The notes under the pieces are model-generated. The model ran no database searches, was not told the origin of the DNA, and worked only from the letters and a program-made list of their open reading frames with translations. Of a stretch of 64,000 bases of DNA, positions 55,519 to 63,855 are shown piece by piece; within the stretch, counting starts at the first letter, position 1; every line of letters starts with the position of its first letter. Source of the stretch: Curtobacterium salicis (GTDB lineage: Bacteria > Actinomycetota > Actinomycetes > Actinomycetales > Microbacteriaceae); contig NZ_JAAOYO010000004.1 of NCBI RefSeq assembly GCF_011759505.1, positions 124,001 through 188,000 on the forward strand, read 5' to 3'. The translations under genes and the position numbers were made by a program.

Positions 55519-55560
55519 GGACGGGAGGCGCAGGACGGCCCGGATCCGTGCCTCCCGTCC
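55519..55560 (+). terminator. Inverted pair of GGACGGGAGGC elements after the LacI gene
   Basis: GGACGGGAGGCGC (55519-55531) pairs with GTGCCTCCCGTCC (55548-55560, one G-U pair). It follows the LacI stop by about 20 bases and could act as its terminator. Confidence 0.65.
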
Positions 55561-55565
55561 GCCAA

Positions 55566-55604
55566 TGGTTGCATTTGCAACCACCACCGTCCGGACGGTA
55601 CACT
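55566..55604 (+). promoter_or_regulatory. Operator and promoter of the exporter gene
   Basis: Inverted repeat TGGTTGCA-tt-TGCAACCA (55566-55583). A -35-like TTGCAA (55575-55580) and -10-like TACACT (55599-55604) are 18 bases apart, so the operator covers the -35 box. No regulator was identified for it. Confidence 0.6.
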
Positions 55605-55708
55605 AACAGGACCCTGACGGGGCGCGTGACGACTTCCGCGTCCCGTCTCGTCTGCGCTCGGCCCCTCGCGGCCGACGGCGCGACACGCTCGAAGTCCTGG
55701 AGTCCGCC

Positions 55709-57232
55709 ATGTCCGCCCTGCTCACCAGCCCCGTCGCCACCCGGATCGCCGCCAGCCGTGGCTCCCGGTTCGCCGCGCTCGCGGTGCTCATGCTGCCGGT
55801 GCTGCTCATCTCGGTCGACAACACCGTCCTGAGCTTCGCGCTGCCCTCGATCTCGCGCTCCCTGCACCCCGACGCCACCACCCAGCTCTGGATGGTCGAC
55901 GCCTACCCGCTCGTCCTCGCCGGCCTGCTCGTCGTGATGGGCAGCATCGGGGACCGCATCGGTCGTCGCCGGATCCTCGTCGTCGGCGCCACCGGGTTCG
56001 CCCTGCTCTCCGCCGCGGCCGCCTTCGCCACCGAGGCCTGGATGCTCGTCGCCGCCCGACTCGCGATGGGCGTGTTCGGCGCGATGCTCATGCCCGCGAC
56101 ACTCTCGATCATCCGCAACGTGTTCCCGGACGCCGGCGAACGACGTCTGGCGCTCGCGGTCTGGTCGACGATGTTCGCGGCCGGCAACGCCCTCGGCCCG
56201 CTCGTCGGCGGCGTGCTGCTCGCGCACTTCCACTGGGGCAGCGTCTTCCTCGTCGCGGTGCCGATCCTCGTCGTGATGCTCGTCGCCGTGCCGTTCTGCG
56301 TGCCGGAGTCCCGCGACCCGGAGCCCGGGCCCGTCGACGTCCCGAGCATGCTGCTGTCCCTCGGCGCCCTCGCCCCGACGGTGTGGGCCATCAAGTCGCT
56401 CGTGCACCCCGAGGAGCGCGGCCTCGCGATCGCGATGGTCGCCGTCGGCGTCCTCTGCGGCATCGCCTTCGTCCGTCGGCAGCTGCGCTCGCGCACCCCG
56501 ATGCTCGACATGCGGCTGTTCCGCAGCACGGCGTTCACCGGCAGTGTCCTGATGAACATGGCCGCGATGTTCTCCCTCACCGGGTTCCTGTTCTTCATCG
56601 CGCAGCACCTGCAGCTCGTCGCCGGCCTCGACCCGTTCGCCAGTGGCGTGGTGCTCATCCCCGGCGCCGTCCTGACGATCATCGCCGGCCTCGCCGTCGT
56701 GCCGGTCGTCGCTCGGGTCGCTCCGCGCTGGGTCGTGTCCGTGTCGCTGCTCTTCTCGGCCGCCGCGTACGCCCTCGTCGCCGTGCTCGGCCACCACGCC
56801 TCGATCGCTGCCCTGGCGTTCGCCTTCGTGCTGCTCGGCATCGGCATCGGCGCATCCGAGACCGTGACGAACGACCTCATCATCTCGACCGCCCCCGCCC
56901 ACAAGTCCGGCGCGGCCTCGGCCATCTCGGAGACCGCGTACGAGATCGGAGCCGTCCTCGGTACCGCCGTCCTCGGCACGATCCTGGCCACGGCCTACCG
57001 GGCGCACGTCGTCGTGCCGGACGGGCTCTCCTCGACGGCGCACACCGCCGCGGGGGAGACCCTCGGCGGAGCCGTCACCGCGGCGACGCAGCTCGGCGGG
57101 TCCGCGGGGCAGGCGCTCCTGGAGTCCGCACGTGCCGCGTTCGACTCCGGGGTCACCACGACGGCGGGTGTCGCGGCGGCGCTGATGGTCGTCGCGGCGG
57201 CCGGTGCCGTCGTCATGCTGCGGCGTCGCTGA
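55709..57232 (+). CDS. MFS transporter, SmvA/QacA-like drug exporter
   Basis: 507 aa, 14 hydrophobic segments. LISVDNTVLSFALPSISRSLHPDATTQLWMVDAYPLVLAGLLVVMGSIGDRIGRRRILVVGATGF has the QacA/SmvA helix-1 motif and motif A GDRIGRRR. NALGPLVGGVLLAHFHWGSVFLVAVPI is motif C, and SGAASAISETAYEIGAVLGTAVLGT is the C-terminal repeat typical of the 14-TMS QacA type. Exports cationic biocides by proton antiport in the family. ATG at 55709. The TGGTTGCA operator upstream indicates inducible control. Confidence 0.9.
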   Translation: MSALLTSPVATRIAASRGSRFAALAVLMLPVLLISVDNTVLSFALPSISRSLHPDATTQLWMVDAYPLVLAGLLVVMGSIGDRIGRRRILVVGATGFALLSAAAAFATEAWMLVAARLAMGVFGAMLMPATLSIIRNVFPDAGERRLALAVWSTMFAAGNALGPLVGGVLLAHFHWGSVFLVAVPILVVMLVAVPFCVPESRDPEPGPVDVPSMLLSLGALAPTVWAIKSLVHPEERGLAIAMVAVGVLCGIAFVRRQLRSRTPMLDMRLFRSTAFTGSVLMNMAAMFSLTGFLFFIAQHLQLVAGLDPFASGVVLIPGAVLTIIAGLAVVPVVARVAPRWVVSVSLLFSAAAYALVAVLGHHASIAALAFAFVLLGIGIGASETVTNDLIISTAPAHKSGAASAISETAYEIGAVLGTAVLGTILATAYRAHVVVPDGLSSTAHTAAGETLGGAVTAATQLGGSAGQALLESARAAFDSGVTTTAGVAAALMVVAAAGAVVMLRRR

Positions 57233-57377
57233 CCCGGTCGCGGGCCGCGCGTCGCGGCACGCCCGGGATGAGCCGATCCTGTGAATCATGGACCGGCACC
57301 CGGGCACAGGTCCTACGTTGGGAGGTGGCCGCGACGACCGTGGCCGCACCCACGAACGAGGAACGACCACGACTGAC

Positions 57378-57944
57378 ATGCCCGACGCCGCTCCGGTGGA
57401 CGTCCCCCAGCCCGGCACCCCCGCCGCCCCGCCCGAGGTCGACGCCACCACGGCGGACATCACCGCCGCGTACAAGGACGCCTTCCGAGGACACCCGGCC
57501 GGCGTCGCCGTGATCACTGCCGAGGGCCCGGACGGTCCCACCGGTCTCACCGCGTCGAGCGTCGCCTCCGTCGCGGTCGACCCGCCCGTCCTGGTGTTCT
57601 CGCTCTCCACCAACTCCGGGTCCGCCGGGGTCGTCCTCGGCGCCCCGCTGTTCGTCGTGCACCTGATGGACGCGCGCGGCGTCGCCCTCGCCAAGCGGTT
57701 CGCCTCCACCGGCAGCCCGGCCGCCGACGACCCGATCTGGGGCACGCTCCCCTCGGGCGACCGCTACCTGCCCGACGCTGCCAGTGTGCTCCGCTGCCGA
57801 CCGCTCTCGACCACTCCCATCGGCAGCTCGACCGTCGTCGTCGCCGAGGTGCTCGACATCGTCGTCGGGCTCGACCGCGGCGAGCCGCTGGTCTACCACA
57901 ACCGGGAATTCCACTCCCTGACCGATCGTTCCCGGCTCTCGTGA
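57378..57944 (+). CDS. Flavin reductase-family protein
   Basis: 188 aa split-barrel flavin reductase. The first ~40 residues (MPDAAPVDVPQPGTP) are Pro-rich and variable. Then AAYKDAFRGHPAGVAVITAEGPDGPTGLTASSVASVAVDPPVLVFSLS (the GLTxSSxxSxSxDPPLxxxS motif binding FMN), FVVHLMDARGVALAKRFAS and EVLDIVVGLDRGEPLVYHNREFHSL. It reduces FMN for a partner monooxygenase or acts alone. ATG 57378; a good ribosome site is not obvious, so the exact start is uncertain. Followed by sodA after 45 bases, maybe an operon under oxidative control. Confidence 0.85.
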   Translation: MPDAAPVDVPQPGTPAAPPEVDATTADITAAYKDAFRGHPAGVAVITAEGPDGPTGLTASSVASVAVDPPVLVFSLSTNSGSAGVVLGAPLFVVHLMDARGVALAKRFASTGSPAADDPIWGTLPSGDRYLPDAASVLRCRPLSTTPIGSSTVVVAEVLDIVVGLDRGEPLVYHNREFHSLTDRSRLS

Positions 57945-57989
57945 GCCGCGGAGCCCCGCACCCCACACCACCGATCGAAAGGACCGCAC

Positions 57990-58604
57990 ATGGCTGAGTA
58001 CACCCTGCCCGAGCTGCCGTACGACTACGCCGCCCTCGAGCCGCACATCAGTGGCAAGATCATGCAGCTGCACCACGACAAGCACCACCAGGCCTACGTC
58101 ACGGGTGCGAACACCGCCCTGCAGCAGCTCGGTGAGGCCCGCGAGTCCGGCAACTTCGGTGCGGTCAACAAGCTCGAGAAGGACCTGGCGTTCCACCTCG
58201 GTGGCCACGTCAACCACTCGATCTTCTGGACGAACCTCGGCCCGGACACCAAGGTCCCGGAGGGCGAGCTCGCCGCCGCCATCGACGAGTTCTTCGGCTC
58301 GTTCGAGAAGTTCCAGGCCCAGTTCGCCGCCGTCGCCAACGGCATCCAGGGCTCCGGCTGGTCCGTCCTGGCCTGGGACGTCGTGGGCCAGAAGCTCGCC
58401 ACGTTCCAGCTGTTCGACCAGCAGGGCAACATCCCGTTCGGCCTCGTGCCGATCTTCATGCTCGACATGTGGGAGCACGCCTTCTACCTCGACTACCTCA
58501 ACGTCAAGGCGGACTACGTCAAGGCCGTGTGGAACATCGTCGACTGGGAGAACGTCGCCGCGCGTTTCGAGAACGCCAAGTCGCAGAGCTTCGTCACGCT
58601 CTGA
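57990..58604 (+). CDS. sodA: Superoxide dismutase, Fe/Mn type
   Basis: 204 aa. Converts superoxide to H2O2 and O2 in the cytoplasm. Metal ligands are visible: His28 in QLHHDKHH, His in HVNHSIFW (about residue 77), and the Asp-x-x-x-His pair in DMWEHAFYLDY. YTLPELPYDYAALEPHISG opens the chain as usual. The pattern around FDQQGNIP does not settle Mn or Fe. ATG with AAAGGA upstream. Followed by the palindromic terminator 58645-58682. Confidence 0.96.
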   Translation: MAEYTLPELPYDYAALEPHISGKIMQLHHDKHHQAYVTGANTALQQLGEARESGNFGAVNKLEKDLAFHLGGHVNHSIFWTNLGPDTKVPEGELAAAIDEFFGSFEKFQAQFAAVANGIQGSGWSVLAWDVVGQKLATFQLFDQQGNIPFGLVPIFMLDMWEHAFYLDYLNVKADYVKAVWNIVDWENVAARFENAKSQSFVTL

Positions 58605-58644
58605 GCGTCCCCGACGCGGGTCGCTGAGGCGACCACCTGACGGA

Positions 58645-58682
58645 ACGGGAGGCCCGGTACCAGCTGGTACCGGGCCTCCCGT
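58645..58682 (+). terminator. 38-bp perfect palindrome after sodA
   Basis: Starts ACGGGAGGCCCGGTACC, centre AGCT, then mirror. It is 40 bases after the sodA stop. Relative to the inner 38 bases of 36919-36966 only two positions differ, G to C and the pairing C to G. Confidence 0.85.
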
Positions 58683-58713
58683 CATGCGGTCGTCGCGTCG
58701 CACCCCGCCCGGG

Positions 58714-59289
58714 TCAGTGGACGGTCGCGCCGATCTCGGCCGCCATCCGCCGGGCGACGATCCGGAGGGTCTCGTCCGCGAGGGCGGTGTCCCCGTCGAG
58801 GACCGCGCCCCACTGCGCTCCCCGGGCCGCGAGGACCGCGGTCCGCGCCACGCGGACGGCGTCAGCGTCCCGCGCCCCGTGCGCGCGGCACCAGGCAGCG
58901 AGTGTGTCGACGTGTGCCTGGTGCAGGCGACGGTGCCGGTCGTGCCCGCTCAGGTACTCGACGGCGCCGAGCTCGAACGTCAGGCGTGCAGCGAGGAACC
59001 GCTCGGGGACGTGGAGGTCGCCGAAGACGCGCACGAGGTGTCCGGCCAGCGCCTGCTCGTCCGCGCCGGGGTCGAGGCAGACCGCGAGGACCGGGCGGCT
59101 CAGGTGCTCGACGACGGCGTCGATGAGGCCGTCGCGGGAACCGAAGTGGTAGACGATCGGGTACGCGCTGGTCCCGAGGACGCGGCCGAGGCTGCGGACG
59201 GAGACGTCCTCGAGCCGGGTCGTGTGGAGGTGGTCCGTGACCTTGCAGACGATCGCGGGCTTGAGCGTCGGGTCCGGTTTGCGTGGCAT
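58714..59289 (-). CDS. TetR-family transcriptional regulator
   Basis: 191 aa. Helix-turn-helix near the N-terminus: CKVTDHLHTTRLEDVSVRSLGRVLGTSAYPIVYHFGSRDGLIDAVVEHL, with YHFGSRDGLI as the recognition region. The C-terminal helical domain has HDRHRRLHQAHVDTLAAWC. ATG at 59289 has GGAAGAG upstream, favouring it over 59352. Convergent with sodA. No adjacent partner gene is obvious on its own strand. Confidence 0.85.
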   Translation of the reverse strand: MPRKPDPTLKPAIVCKVTDHLHTTRLEDVSVRSLGRVLGTSAYPIVYHFGSRDGLIDAVVEHLSRPVLAVCLDPGADEQALAGHLVRVFGDLHVPERFLAARLTFELGAVEYLSGHDRHRRLHQAHVDTLAAWCRAHGARDADAVRVARTAVLAARGAQWGAVLDGDTALADETLRIVARRMAAEIGATVH

Positions 59290-59413
59290 GGTCTCTTCCG
59301 GGGCGGTGGTCGGACGGATGACCGCCACGAAGACCGAGCGGACATGTCGCATGTTACCGGACAGTCCGAGCGAACGGATCCGATCCGCTCCCGCCCTGTG
59401 CCACCCCGCTCGG

Positions 59414-60952
59414 TCAGGCGGGCGTCGGCTCCGCGCGGACGGTCAACGTCTGGACCAGACCGGCAGCCAGCGGCGCGAGCCGGATCTCGACCCGCAGGCG
59501 GCTGCGCTCCCCGGGCAGCCACCACCGCAGGTGCGTCGGGGTGCCCGACTCCTCCGCCACGGGATCCGCGCCGAGGTCCGCACCCACGGCGTCGACCGCG
59601 GCGGCGAGGGCGGCACGTCGGCGGTCCCACGGCACGTCCAGCGGCACGTTCGGCGTGCAGACCAGCGCGGCACGGTCGTCGTCCCAGTCGGCCAGGAGGC
59701 GCCGCACGGCATGCTGCGCCGCTCGCGTCTCCGGCAACACCGGGCTCGCCGCCACCGCCGGAGCGGGCAGGGTCGGTGCGGGCCCGGACGGGAGGTCGGC
59801 GCTGCCGACGGTGATCGACTCGCCGCCCGCTGACAGGACGTCCGTCAGGACGAGGTCGTGCGCTCGTGTCGCGGCCACCGAGACCTTCGCCTGCGTCGCG
59901 TTCTCGAACGCGACGACCCCGATCCCGCGCGACGCCGACCAGCGCATGTGAGCCGAGAAGCCCGGGTACCCGCCCGAGTGCGACACGATCGACCCGACGA
60001 CGGGGTCGTGCTCGACGAACAGCCCGAAGCCGTACCCGGTCGCCCGGCTCGAACCGGGCATGGCCTCGCCCGGCACCATCCGCATCGCCTGCTGCATGGC
60101 CCGGCGCCCGGTCGTGTCGAGCGGCACCGGTGCCGCGACGACGGCGGACGACCCCGGCGGCGCCGTGCGTGTCGGGAACGGGGGCGTGGTGCCGTCGAAC
60201 GCGGCAGCGAGCCAGGAACCCCACCGGGCGAGGTCGCGCACGGTGGAGAACAGCCCGCCGATCGGTGAGAACGCCCCGGGCCCGGGCGTCGTCAGGGCCT
60301 CCCAGTCGGAGCCGTGCCGTCGATGACCGGTCACCACGTGCCCTCGGGCGTCCGCCGCGGCGAAGACCGTGTCGTCGAGCCCGAGCGGGCGCAGGACCCG
60401 CTCGGTGGCGACCGTGGTGAACGGTGCGCCGGCGGCGACGGCGACCACCCGACCGAGCAGCGCGTAGCCGAGGTTCGAGTAGGCGAAGCGCGTGCCCGGC
60501 ACCGAGTCGAAGAGCAGTCCGGCCCGCAGGACGTCGTCGAGGTCGTCGTCGGAGATGTTCTCCTGCCGGTCACCCCAGGGGTCGTCGGTCGGGAAGCCCG
60601 CGGACATCGTCAGGAGCATCCGGACCGAGGGCACGGGGGAGTCCGCCGTCGGCAGGGCGACGGACCGGAACGCCGGCACGAAGTCGGTGACGGGAGCGTC
60701 GAGCGACAGCAGCCCGTCCGCGACGAGACCGAGAAGGGCCGTGGCGGTGACGCTCTTCGTGCACGAGGCGATCCGGTACACGGTGTCCGCGTCCGGCGCG
60801 GTGCCGTCCCCGCGGTCACCGGCGCCACCGGAGGCGACGAGGCCGTCGCGGTCGAACACGCCCCAGACACTGCTCGGGGCGATGCCGTCGGCCACGCGCT
60901 GCCGGTGCAGGGCATCGACGGCGTCGATCGCCGCCGAGGACGGCCGGGTCAT
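59414..60952 (-). CDS. Serine hydrolase, beta-lactamase/class C-like
   Basis: 512 aa, no signal peptide, so probably cytoplasmic. Beta-lactamase-like serine hydrolase: SxxK motif in RIASCTKSVTATALLG (Ser near residue 62), the YxN motif FAYSNLGYALLG, and a C-terminal HSGGYPGFSAHMRW in the place of the KTG box. The last ~150 residues form an extra domain with no clear identity. Class C-like esterases/peptidases are more likely than a true beta-lactamase. It overlaps the photolyase stop by 4 bases (ATGA) in a three-gene unit. Confidence 0.82.
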   Translation of the reverse strand: MTRPSSAAIDAVDALHRQRVADGIAPSSVWGVFDRDGLVASGGAGDRGDGTAPDADTVYRIASCTKSVTATALLGLVADGLLSLDAPVTDFVPAFRSVALPTADSPVPSVRMLLTMSAGFPTDDPWGDRQENISDDDLDDVLRAGLLFDSVPGTRFAYSNLGYALLGRVVAVAAGAPFTTVATERVLRPLGLDDTVFAAADARGHVVTGHRRHGSDWEALTTPGPGAFSPIGGLFSTVRDLARWGSWLAAAFDGTTPPFPTRTAPPGSSAVVAAPVPLDTTGRRAMQQAMRMVPGEAMPGSSRATGYGFGLFVEHDPVVGSIVSHSGGYPGFSAHMRWSASRGIGVVAFENATQAKVSVAATRAHDLVLTDVLSAGGESITVGSADLPSGPAPTLPAPAVAASPVLPETRAAQHAVRRLLADWDDDRAALVCTPNVPLDVPWDRRRAALAAAVDAVGADLGADPVAEESGTPTHLRWWLPGERSRLRVEIRLAPLAAGLVQTLTVRAEPTPA

Positions 60953-62328
60953 GCGCGCCGCATCTCGGCGTAGGCGTCGAGCGCACGCTGCCGTGTGGCC
61001 TTGAGGTCGACCATGGGTTCCGGGCGGTCCTCGTCGGCCGGGACCCAGCGCCGGACGTACTCCCGGTGCGGGTCGAACCGCTCGAGCTGGCGGTCCGGGT
61101 TGAACACGCGGAAGTACGGCGCCGCGTCGAAGCCCGAGCCGGCGACCCACTGCCAGTTCGCCGCGTTGTTGGCGGCGTCGGCGTCGACCAGGGTGTCCCA
61201 GAACCACTGCTCCCCGATGCGCCAGTCCACGAGCAGGTTCTTCACGAGGAAGCTCGCCGTGGCCAAGCGGACGCGGTTGTGCATGGCGCCGGTGTGCCAG
61301 AGCTCGCGCATGCCGGCGTCGACCAGGTCGAAGCCCGTCGTACCGTGCCGCCAGCGGTCGAGCTCCGACTCGGACGCGTCACGCCACGGGAACGCGTCGA
61401 ACTCACGCCGGACGTTCGTCCGGGCGATGTCGTCGCAGTGGAAGTACTCGTTCCAGTTGAACTCCCGCCACGCGAGCTGGCGGAGGAACGCCGGTGCTGC
61501 ACGACGCTGGTCGGGCTCGAGCGTCTCGTGCATCCGGTGCCAGACCTGGTAGGGGCTGATCTCGCCCCAGCGCAGGTGCGGGGACAGGCTGCTCGTCGCG
61601 GCCTGGGCCGGTTCGTCGCGCTGGTCGTAGTCGGCGAGGGCCTCGTCGACGAACCGTTCGAGACGGTCCGACGCGCCCTGCTCGCCCGGCGTCCAGGCGT
61701 CACGCATGCCACCGGCCCAGTCGGGCGTCGTCGGCAGCAGACCCCAGTCGTCGAGGCTGTCGGAGGCCACGTCGTGCGGCGCCGCGATGGTGTCCGGCTC
61801 GGCCCAGGGGTGCCGGGGCTCGGGCATCGCCTGCGCCGCGCGCCAGAAGGGCGTGAAGACCTTGAACGGTTCGCCCTTGCCGCTGAGGACCGTCCAGGGC
61901 TCCCAGAGCAGGTTCGCCGCTGCGCTGTGCGCCTCGATGCCGCTGGCGATGAGACCCGACTTGATGCCCGCGTCGAGCTCCCGCTCCACCGGGCCGTACC
62001 GGCGGTTCCAGAACACCGCGCCGGCCCCGGACTCCTGCACGAGGGAGGGGATGACCTCGGCCGCCGGACCACGGCGCAGGACGAGTCTGGAGCCGTACCC
62101 GCGCAGGTCGGCGTCCAGGGCGGACAAGGATCGGTGGAGCCACCAGCGTGCCGCGGCGCCGAACGGCCGGATGCCGTCGCTCTGCTCGTCGAGGACGTAG
62201 ACGACCGTGACCGGGCCGCCGCGGTCGGTCGCGGACCGGAGCGCCGGGTTGTCGGCGAGGCGGAGGTCGTCGCGCAGCCAGACGACCGAGCCGCCGGGAC
62301 CCGCCCTGCCGGCGTCGTCGCCGCTCAC
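60949..62328 (-). CDS. phr: Deoxyribodipyrimidine photolyase
   Basis: 459 aa. Repairs cyclobutane dimers with blue light, FAD and a light-harvesting cofactor. N-terminal Rossmann part: VVWLRDDLRLADNPAL, AVFWNRRYGP. C-terminal FAD-binding helical domain: LSPHLRWGEISPYQVWHRM, FLRQLAWREFNWNEYFH, ELWHTGAMHNRVRLATASFLVKNLLVDWRIGEQWFWDTLVDAD, and NWQWVAGSGFDAAPYFR with the FNPDRQLERFDP follow-on, characteristic of class I CPD photolyases. The GTG at 62328 overlaps the MarR stop (GTGA). Middle gene of MarR-phr-serine hydrolase. Confidence 0.95.
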   Translation of the reverse strand: MSGDDAGRAGPGGSVVWLRDDLRLADNPALRSATDRGGPVTVVYVLDEQSDGIRPFGAAARWWLHRSLSALDADLRGYGSRLVLRRGPAAEVIPSLVQESGAGAVFWNRRYGPVERELDAGIKSGLIASGIEAHSAAANLLWEPWTVLSGKGEPFKVFTPFWRAAQAMPEPRHPWAEPDTIAAPHDVASDSLDDWGLLPTTPDWAGGMRDAWTPGEQGASDRLERFVDEALADYDQRDEPAQAATSSLSPHLRWGEISPYQVWHRMHETLEPDQRRAAPAFLRQLAWREFNWNEYFHCDDIARTNVRREFDAFPWRDASESELDRWRHGTTGFDLVDAGMRELWHTGAMHNRVRLATASFLVKNLLVDWRIGEQWFWDTLVDADAANNAANWQWVAGSGFDAAPYFRVFNPDRQLERFDPHREYVRRWVPADEDRPEPMVDLKATRQRALDAYAEMRRA

Positions 62329-62813
62329 GCCGGGGCCCCCACGGAACGACGGGTCGGCGTGGTCGCCGCAGCGGCGACACGGAGCTTGGTGCAGAGCTCG
62401 GCGAGCGTCCGGAGTTCGGCGTCGTCGAGACCGGCGCCGACCTGGGCCGCGATGGTCGAGGCGTGCTGCACCGCGACGGTCCGGTACACGTCGAAGCCGT
62501 GCGGCGTGAGGGCGACGATCACCCCGCGGGCGTCGGTCGGGTCGGGCTGCTTCTCGACGATGCCCTTCGCGGCGAGTCGGTCGACCAGGCGGCTGACGCT
62601 CGGCTGCGTGAGCAAGAGGTGGCCGGTGAGGTCGCGCATCCGGCACCGGCGACCGGGCTGCGTCGACAGGTTGAAGCACACGTCGTACTCGTTGAACGAG
62701 ATCTCGGCGGAGGGGAACTCCGTGTTGAGGTTCCGCATCACGGTGACCTGGGCGCGGAACAACGACTCCCATGCCGCGACCGCGGTGGCCTTCTCGGTGC
62801 GGTGATCGCTCAC
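62325..62813 (-). CDS. MarR-family regulator of the photolyase operon
   Basis: 162 aa. Winged helix: EISFNEYDVCFNLSTQPGRRCRMRDLTGHLLLTQPSVSRLVDRLAAKGIVEKQPDPTDARGVIVALTPHG, with recognition helix TQPSVSRLVDRLA and wing DPTDARG. Two cysteines (VCFNLS and RRCRM) might sense redox. GTG at 62813 with GGAAAG upstream; the frame to 62930 runs through the terminator hairpin and is not used. First gene of the operon; its stop overlaps phr. Confidence 0.88.
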   Translation of the reverse strand: MSDHRTEKATAVAAWESLFRAQVTVMRNLNTEFPSAEISFNEYDVCFNLSTQPGRRCRMRDLTGHLLLTQPSVSRLVDRLAAKGIVEKQPDPTDARGVIVALTPHGFDVYRTVAVQHASTIAAQVGAGLDDAELRTLAELCTKLRVAAAATTPTRRSVGAPA

Positions 62814-62870
62814 GGGTCTTTCCCTCCGTCTGGTGGACCACCACCCTACCGACGGGGTCGGACACAGAAC

Positions 62871-62904
62871 GCGGGCCGGTCGTCCTGGTGGACGACCGGC
62901 CCGC
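62871..62904 (-). terminator. 14-bp perfect hairpin downstream of the terminal winged-helix gene
   Basis: GCGGGCCGGTCGTC pairs with GACGACCGGCCCGC around a CTGGTG loop. On the minus strand it is followed by GTTCTGTGTCC. It lies 157 bases beyond the stop at 63061 and 58 bases before the MarR start, so it may end the upstream gene before the MarR operon. Confidence 0.75.
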
Positions 62905-63060
62905 TCCCTTGCACCAAGAGATTCCTGCAATCACATTCCACAGCCGGTGCCACAGCAAACACCGTCTGCACGACCGACTGTATAACGGTGCGGTAACGCT
63001 GGGGAAGGCCGCCTCGCCGTCGAATCCTGCGAGTTGTCCGATCGGCGCGCGAGAACCGGT
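62905..63060. promoter_or_regulatory. Promoter region of the MarR-phr operon
   Basis: No gene seen. It is AT-rich for the window. ATAAC-n6-GTAAC (62982-62997) has the same spacing as the boxes near 5881, and TATAAC (62981-62986) or its complement GTTATA could be part of a -10 element. Direction and activity are guesses. Confidence 0.4.
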
Positions 63061-63855
63061 TCAGGAGAGGTCGGGCGACGGGGTGGACGCGTACCGCACG
63101 GAGACGTCGGCGTGCCGGTCGAAGCGGTACCCGACCCCGCGGACGGTGCGGACGATCTCCTCGAAGGCGCCCAGCTTCGACCGGAGTCGGCGGACGTGCA
63201 CGTCGATGGTGCGCTCGTTCGGGGCCTCGTCCTCGCCGTCGGACCACAGGCCCTCGATGATCGCCGAACGGTCGACCGTGCGACCCTCGCGGAGGACCAG
63301 GAACTGCAGGAGCTCGAACTCCTTGAAGGTCAGCGGGGCCGCTTCCCCGTCGAGGACGACGCGCTTGCGGGAGATGTCGATGACGACCCCCGTCTCCTCC
63401 GGTTCGGGCTTCTCGGTCTGCTTGCGCGCCGCGACCGCCGAGCGGTCCTGCAGGGCCAGACGGACCACGTCGACGTCCCGCCCGCCGGAGCCCTCCGCGG
63501 CGACGGCGACGGCTGCGTACGTCTGGGCGGACGGCACGAGCTGGGCGGTCAGGGCCTTGAGCTGCTCGACGACCGCGGCGAGCGTGGTGCCCGCGGCAGC
63601 CGCAGCGGCCTCGTCGAGACCGACGTAGAGGGCGAACCCACGCGCCTCGGTGCCCTCCGGCAGCGCGCGGTTGCGTGGTGCCGCCACGGCCGGGCTGGTC
63701 GGGACGGCCGAGTCCGCGGCGGCCGGGCGGACGGGCTGTGCCGGTGCAGCCGACGGGCGACCGCCGCGGATCGGCGTCACGCTGCCGAGGTCGGTCGTCG
63801 CCGGCGTGGCGGTCCGGAGGGCGGGGGTGCGGGGCTGGGCGATGGTGAGCGACAT
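63061..63855 (-). CDS. OmpR-type winged-helix DNA-binding protein without receiver domain
   Basis: 264 aa. The C-terminal 100 residues are a Trans_reg_C winged helix: VVLDGEAAPLTFKEFELLQFLVLREGRTVDRSAIIEGLW, NERTIDVHVRRLRSKLGAFEEIVRTVRGVGYRF. The N-terminal ~150 residues do not show the Asp pocket of a response-regulator receiver: a low-complexity start, then EARGFALYVGLDEAAAAAAGTTLAAVVEQLKALTAQLVPSAQTYAAVAVAA, of unknown fold. Such proteins recur in Microbacteriaceae as winged-helix regulators. ATG at 63855. Ends before the 62871-62904 hairpin. Ligand or partner unknown. Confidence 0.87.
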   Translation of the reverse strand: MSLTIAQPRTPALRTATPATTDLGSVTPIRGGRPSAAPAQPVRPAAADSAVPTSPAVAAPRNRALPEGTEARGFALYVGLDEAAAAAAGTTLAAVVEQLKALTAQLVPSAQTYAAVAVAAEGSGGRDVDVVRLALQDRSAVAARKQTEKPEPEETGVVIDISRKRVVLDGEAAPLTFKEFELLQFLVLREGRTVDRSAIIEGLWSDGEDEAPNERTIDVHVRRLRSKLGAFEEIVRTVRGVGYRFDRHADVSVRYASTPSPDLS

